NCBI GenBank assembly: GCA_038093515.1
Contig: JBBPSI010000096.1
Location: forward strand, 27,283-91,282
From: Butyriboletus loyo
Taxonomy: Eukaryota > Basidiomycota > Agaricomycetes > Boletales > Boletaceae
DNA: 64,000 nucleotides
Direction: 5' to 3'
Shown here: positions 61,160 through 64,000 of the stretch, piece by piece
Numbering within the stretch: position 1 is the stretch's first letter
Layout: each line of letters starts with the position of its first letter
Translations under genes and position numbers: made by a program
Notes under the pieces: generated by a model
What the model was told of the DNA's origin: nothing
Seen by the model: the letters and a program-made list of their open reading frames with translations, nothing else
Database searches by the model: none

Positions 61160-63413
61160 ATGTCGCGCACGGATATGCCTCCCTTGACCAGGGTAAGTGT
61201 AGATACAGACACGATCGATAATGGAAAGGATTTTGCCGTCGTCGATCATGTTGAAAATAGCGTGGAACTCAGCCCTGCAGAGCGTGCTAGGCTGCTGCGG
61301 AAAATAGACTGGCATATTTTACCTCTGGTTTCTTTGCTATACCTTCTTTCGTTTCTGTAAGTGTCACCATGAACGTCTAGCCAACCTCGGTCTGACCCGT
61401 GTTTTGCTTTCCAGAGATCGCTCGAATGTCGGCAAGTATCATCATACATCTTTATGTCGACTCTCAGGCCTTATACCAGATCCCAGGCAATGCTAAAGTG
61501 GTGGGTATGTCGACTGACCTGAACCTCGTTGGACTCAGGTATAACATCGCTGCTGCTGTCTTCTTCGTGCGAATTTCTCTCCTTGCATTCTTGAAGAATG
61601 ACTAACGCTGCCTTTAGGTTCTATACAGTTTCGCAGAAGTCCCGTCGTAAGTCAGCAGTATATTTGATCCCGTGAAATAACCTTTGGGCAGCAACATCAT
61701 CCTTAAGCTCTTTCGACCTTGCAAATGGAGTACGATGATCATCATTTTTACACAGCTTTTCTCAACTAATCGGATTTCCCAACGTAGTACCTGGAATTAT
61801 GGTCGCATGGGGTCTGGTCATGACGCTTATGTGCCTTGTGAATACCTATCAAGGGCTTCTTGTGTAAGGATTCGACGATTTGCAGGCCAACTCACTGACG
61901 TTGGGACCTATTTCATGTAGCGCGCGAGTTTTCCTCGGTCTCACAGAAGCTGGATTGTTCCCAGGCGTAACTTATTACATTTCGTTGTGGTATCCTCGTG
62001 CAGATCGGGCAATGCGCATTGCCATATTCTTCTCTGCTGCAACTGTCGCGGGTGCTTTTGGTGGTATTCTCGCGTGAGTACTCATTTTCACTTCGTGCAG
62101 CACGTGACTCACGCACCGAAAGTTATATTATCGAAAAAATGGATGGGTATGTGATATTTTTTAAAATAATGTTTTGTGCTGCTGAGCTTATTTTCCTTCG
62201 GCAGGGTTGGTGGCCTTCATGGCTGGCAGTGGATCGTAAGCAATCTTCAAAAAATATGTAGCGCAAACACTCACTTAAGATGATTAGTTCTGCCTGGAAG
62301 GGCTGGGTGAGTCTCCAGTTCAACGTGAGGTGAGACTCCGTAAGAATGATCAAACTTGCATTTCTACAGCTACGATGGTCGTAGCTTTCGGAGCATTCTT
62401 CTTCATGCATGATGTGCGCACCAACATTTACCTGGTTTCGTATAGATGCTTAACGCGACATGTTTAGTACCCAGAGACAGCGTTGTTCTTGACTGAGGCT
62501 GAAAGACGCAACATCGTTGGGTTGTTGAAGAATGATTCGCAAAATCTTGCGACGCACTACGACTTCGAATTCGTTCTACAGGCCCTCATGGACTATAAAA
62601 CTTACGTTCAAATCGGTATATACATTGGGTATGTTATCGCACTGTCTTGCACCAGGAGGTCGTTCTGACACTTTCACGGACTGCTAGTTTACTCATCCCC
62701 ATTTATGCAATCGCTCTTTTTACCCCTACAATCATTAACGAGCTCGGTTTCTCTGCTGCTAATGCCCAGTTACTCTCCGTCCCTGTCTTCGTTGCAGGCT
62801 GTGTATTTACCATTCTTGTCGGGATCTATTCCGACATCCACAAACTCCGTGGACCATACGTGATCGCCGGGGCATTTGTCTCCTTGGTGGGATATACCGT
62901 CCTATATACCCAAACGAGCGCTGGTGCTTCGTATATCGGTGCCGTCCTCGCCGCAGTCGGTGTATTCCCGACCATTGCTGTTGACCTCGCATGGGCTGGC
63001 TCAAACGCCGGAGGAGATATGAAACGTGGCGTCGTCATTGCCATGGTCATTGGATTAGGAAACCTAGGAGGGTAAGCCACACAATTCCTATCCAGCATAA
63101 ATGTACAATCTGATAGAACGGCAACAGAATTTGTTCATCCTTTATTTACTTTGATCCTCCACGGTTCTACGTTGGCCATGCGACAATCATGGGTTGGCTG
63201 AGCCTCTCGTGCGCCTCTCCTATTGGCCATCGTTATCGTTTGCTGACCAACTCGATGTTCAGTATACTCCTGTCTGGGTTCGCGATGTGGGATTACAACA
63301 GACTCAATAAGCAGAAGGAGGAGCTGTGTCGCGAGCGTGGGATCACTGAGAGTCACAAGGATGAGTTTCGAGAGATGGGGGACCAAAGCCCTCTGTTCAG
63401 ATACACTCTTTAG
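61160..63413 (+). CDS. MFS anion transporter, DAL5/TNA1 (allantoate permease) type
   Basis: Twelve-helix plasma-membrane carrier of the anion:cation symporter group (yeast Dal5, Tna1), taking up an organic acid, vitamin or ureide. Starts MSRTDMPPLTRVSVDTDTID. The first helix ends LPLVSLLYLLSFLDRSNVGN, the D-R-S-N signature of this group. Then VLYSFAEVPSNIILK, IPGIMVAWGLVMTLM, YQGLLVARVFLGLTEAGLFP (motif C-like), GVTYYISLWYPRADRAMRIA, and a cytosolic loop with GLHGWQWIFCLEGL. The second half has SLIPIYAIALFTPTIINELG, FVAGCVFTILVGIYSDIHKL and GNLGGICSSFIYFDPPRFYV, ending FRYTL at 63413. About fourteen exons. The intron 61432-61486 needs a GC donor (TCG then GCAAGT). It stands next to a gene-poor repeat region, with no obvious catabolic neighbours, so the substrate is open. 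Confidence 0.85.
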
Positions 63414-63585
63414 TTTAGTTAGTTGGTATTGATATCTTATGAACCAGTTCGTAAATCATTCTTTACACCGCGTACAAACATGGCCAAAGTCTGCTTGTTT
63501 GGAAAATCTTTGCAGCTCATCATCTGTCAAGGTCGATATTTTCTGCGACCGTCGACGTTCTTCGCTTGGGTGGACAAGTTTCGGT

Positions 63586-64000
63586 ATGCATTTGTACAAT
63601 TTGACGCTGCAACCTCCAACGGCTGCGACGCAGGCAATCGTTGGTAACTTTTCAGGCGGTCGCACGCAGGAAATCATAGTTGCGCATGGCACTCGTCTCG
63701 AGCTCTTGCGACCCGATGTCCAGACAGGAAAACTGTCCACAGTCGTTGCATCCGATGTCTTTGGCTCAATACGCTCACTCGCCGCTTTCCGGCTGACAGG
63801 TAGTACCAAGGGTGAGCGCCTCGTACGTATCCACGTTTTTTTGCTTCAATCTCATCTCTGCTTCGTTCTCAGACTACGCCATAGTAGGCTCCGACTCGGG
63901 ACGAATTATTATCTTGGACTACGACCCCAAAACGAGTAGTTTTGTCAAGTTACATCAGGAAACCTTTGGAAAGTCGGGTGCGCGGCGAATCGTCCCTGGT
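63586..64000 (+). CDS. RSE1: Splicing factor SF3B3 / RSE1, 3'-truncated by window edge
   Basis: Start of the SF3b subunit SF3B3 (SAP130, yeast Rse1), a three-propeller protein of the U2 snRNP. The start MHLYNLTLQPPTAATQAIVG at 63586 and the sequence FSGGRTQEIIVAHGTRLELL, RSLAAFRLTGSTKDYAIVGS and DSGRIIILDYDP are the typical opening of the first propeller. One intron (GTGAGC near 63812 to CAG near 63873) joins STK to DYAIVG in frame. The gene runs off the window at 64000 while still open. About 1,200 residues would be expected in full. Confidence 0.92.

Noticed and set aside
1..64000. tRNA or rRNA genes, CRISPR arrays, polycistronic operons
   Set aside because: No cloverleaf with convincing A and B boxes, no rRNA core words and no spaced direct-repeat array were found by eye. 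Genes have separate intron-containing units on both strands. A tRNAscan run would be decisive.

Overview
The window looks like the chromosome of an agaricomycete (mushroom-forming basidiomycete). It has 24 recognisable protein-coding genes in 64 kb, on both strands, split by many short introns (about 48-60 bp, GT...CTRAY...AG). Gene content fits that lineage: an eqolisin protease, a Mei2-like RNA-binding protein, a Zn2Cys6 regulator, a leucine-rich F-box protein and a DAL5-type MFS transporter. I saw no bacterial, viral or organellar segment, no rRNA, no convincing tRNA and no CRISPR array. Exon joins were made by eye from reading frame, splice signals and remembered family conservation, so small exons and start codons carry the most doubt.

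Layout. 1-8 kb: 3' part of Tudor-SN (SND1), a GT49-like glycosyltransferase, an ATRIP/Rad26-like checkpoint protein. 8.9-18.6 kb: UPF2, a Mei2-like protein, mitochondrial ribosomal protein bS6m. 19-25 kb: an HDHD3-like HAD protein divergent from a membrane RING-H2 ligase, then an SNG1/DUF3533 membrane protein. 25-33.5 kb: PAM16/TIM16 divergent from RPA43, a secreted glutamic protease with a clear TATA promoter, a PP2C phosphatase divergent from an eIF5-mimic (BZW) gene. 33.9-45.9 kb: Zn2Cys6 factor, CTF4/MCL1, an F-box protein, an uncharacterised basidiomycete protein. 45.9-58.8 kb: acetoacetyl-CoA synthetase, CLF1, UTP25 divergent from topoisomerase III. 58.8-61.2 kb: a gene-poor stretch with a MITE-like element and TTCG-rich repeats. 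61.2-64 kb: MFS transporter and the 5' end of SF3B3/RSE1.

How the genes relate. Most are core informational genes: RNA processing and decay (SND1, UPF2, CLF1, SF3B3), ribosome production (RPA43, UTP25, bS6m), and replication or checkpoint control (ATRIP-like, CTF4, TOP3). I see no dedicated gene cluster. The nearest to a theme is several short divergent promoters between housekeeping genes.

The most unusual signals are at the level of gene structure and repeats: at least six introns that only keep frame if a GC donor is used (three in one gene), a start codon isolated by an intron in PAM16, an expanded RING loop, and a roughly 0.8-kb TA-flanked inverted-repeat element.
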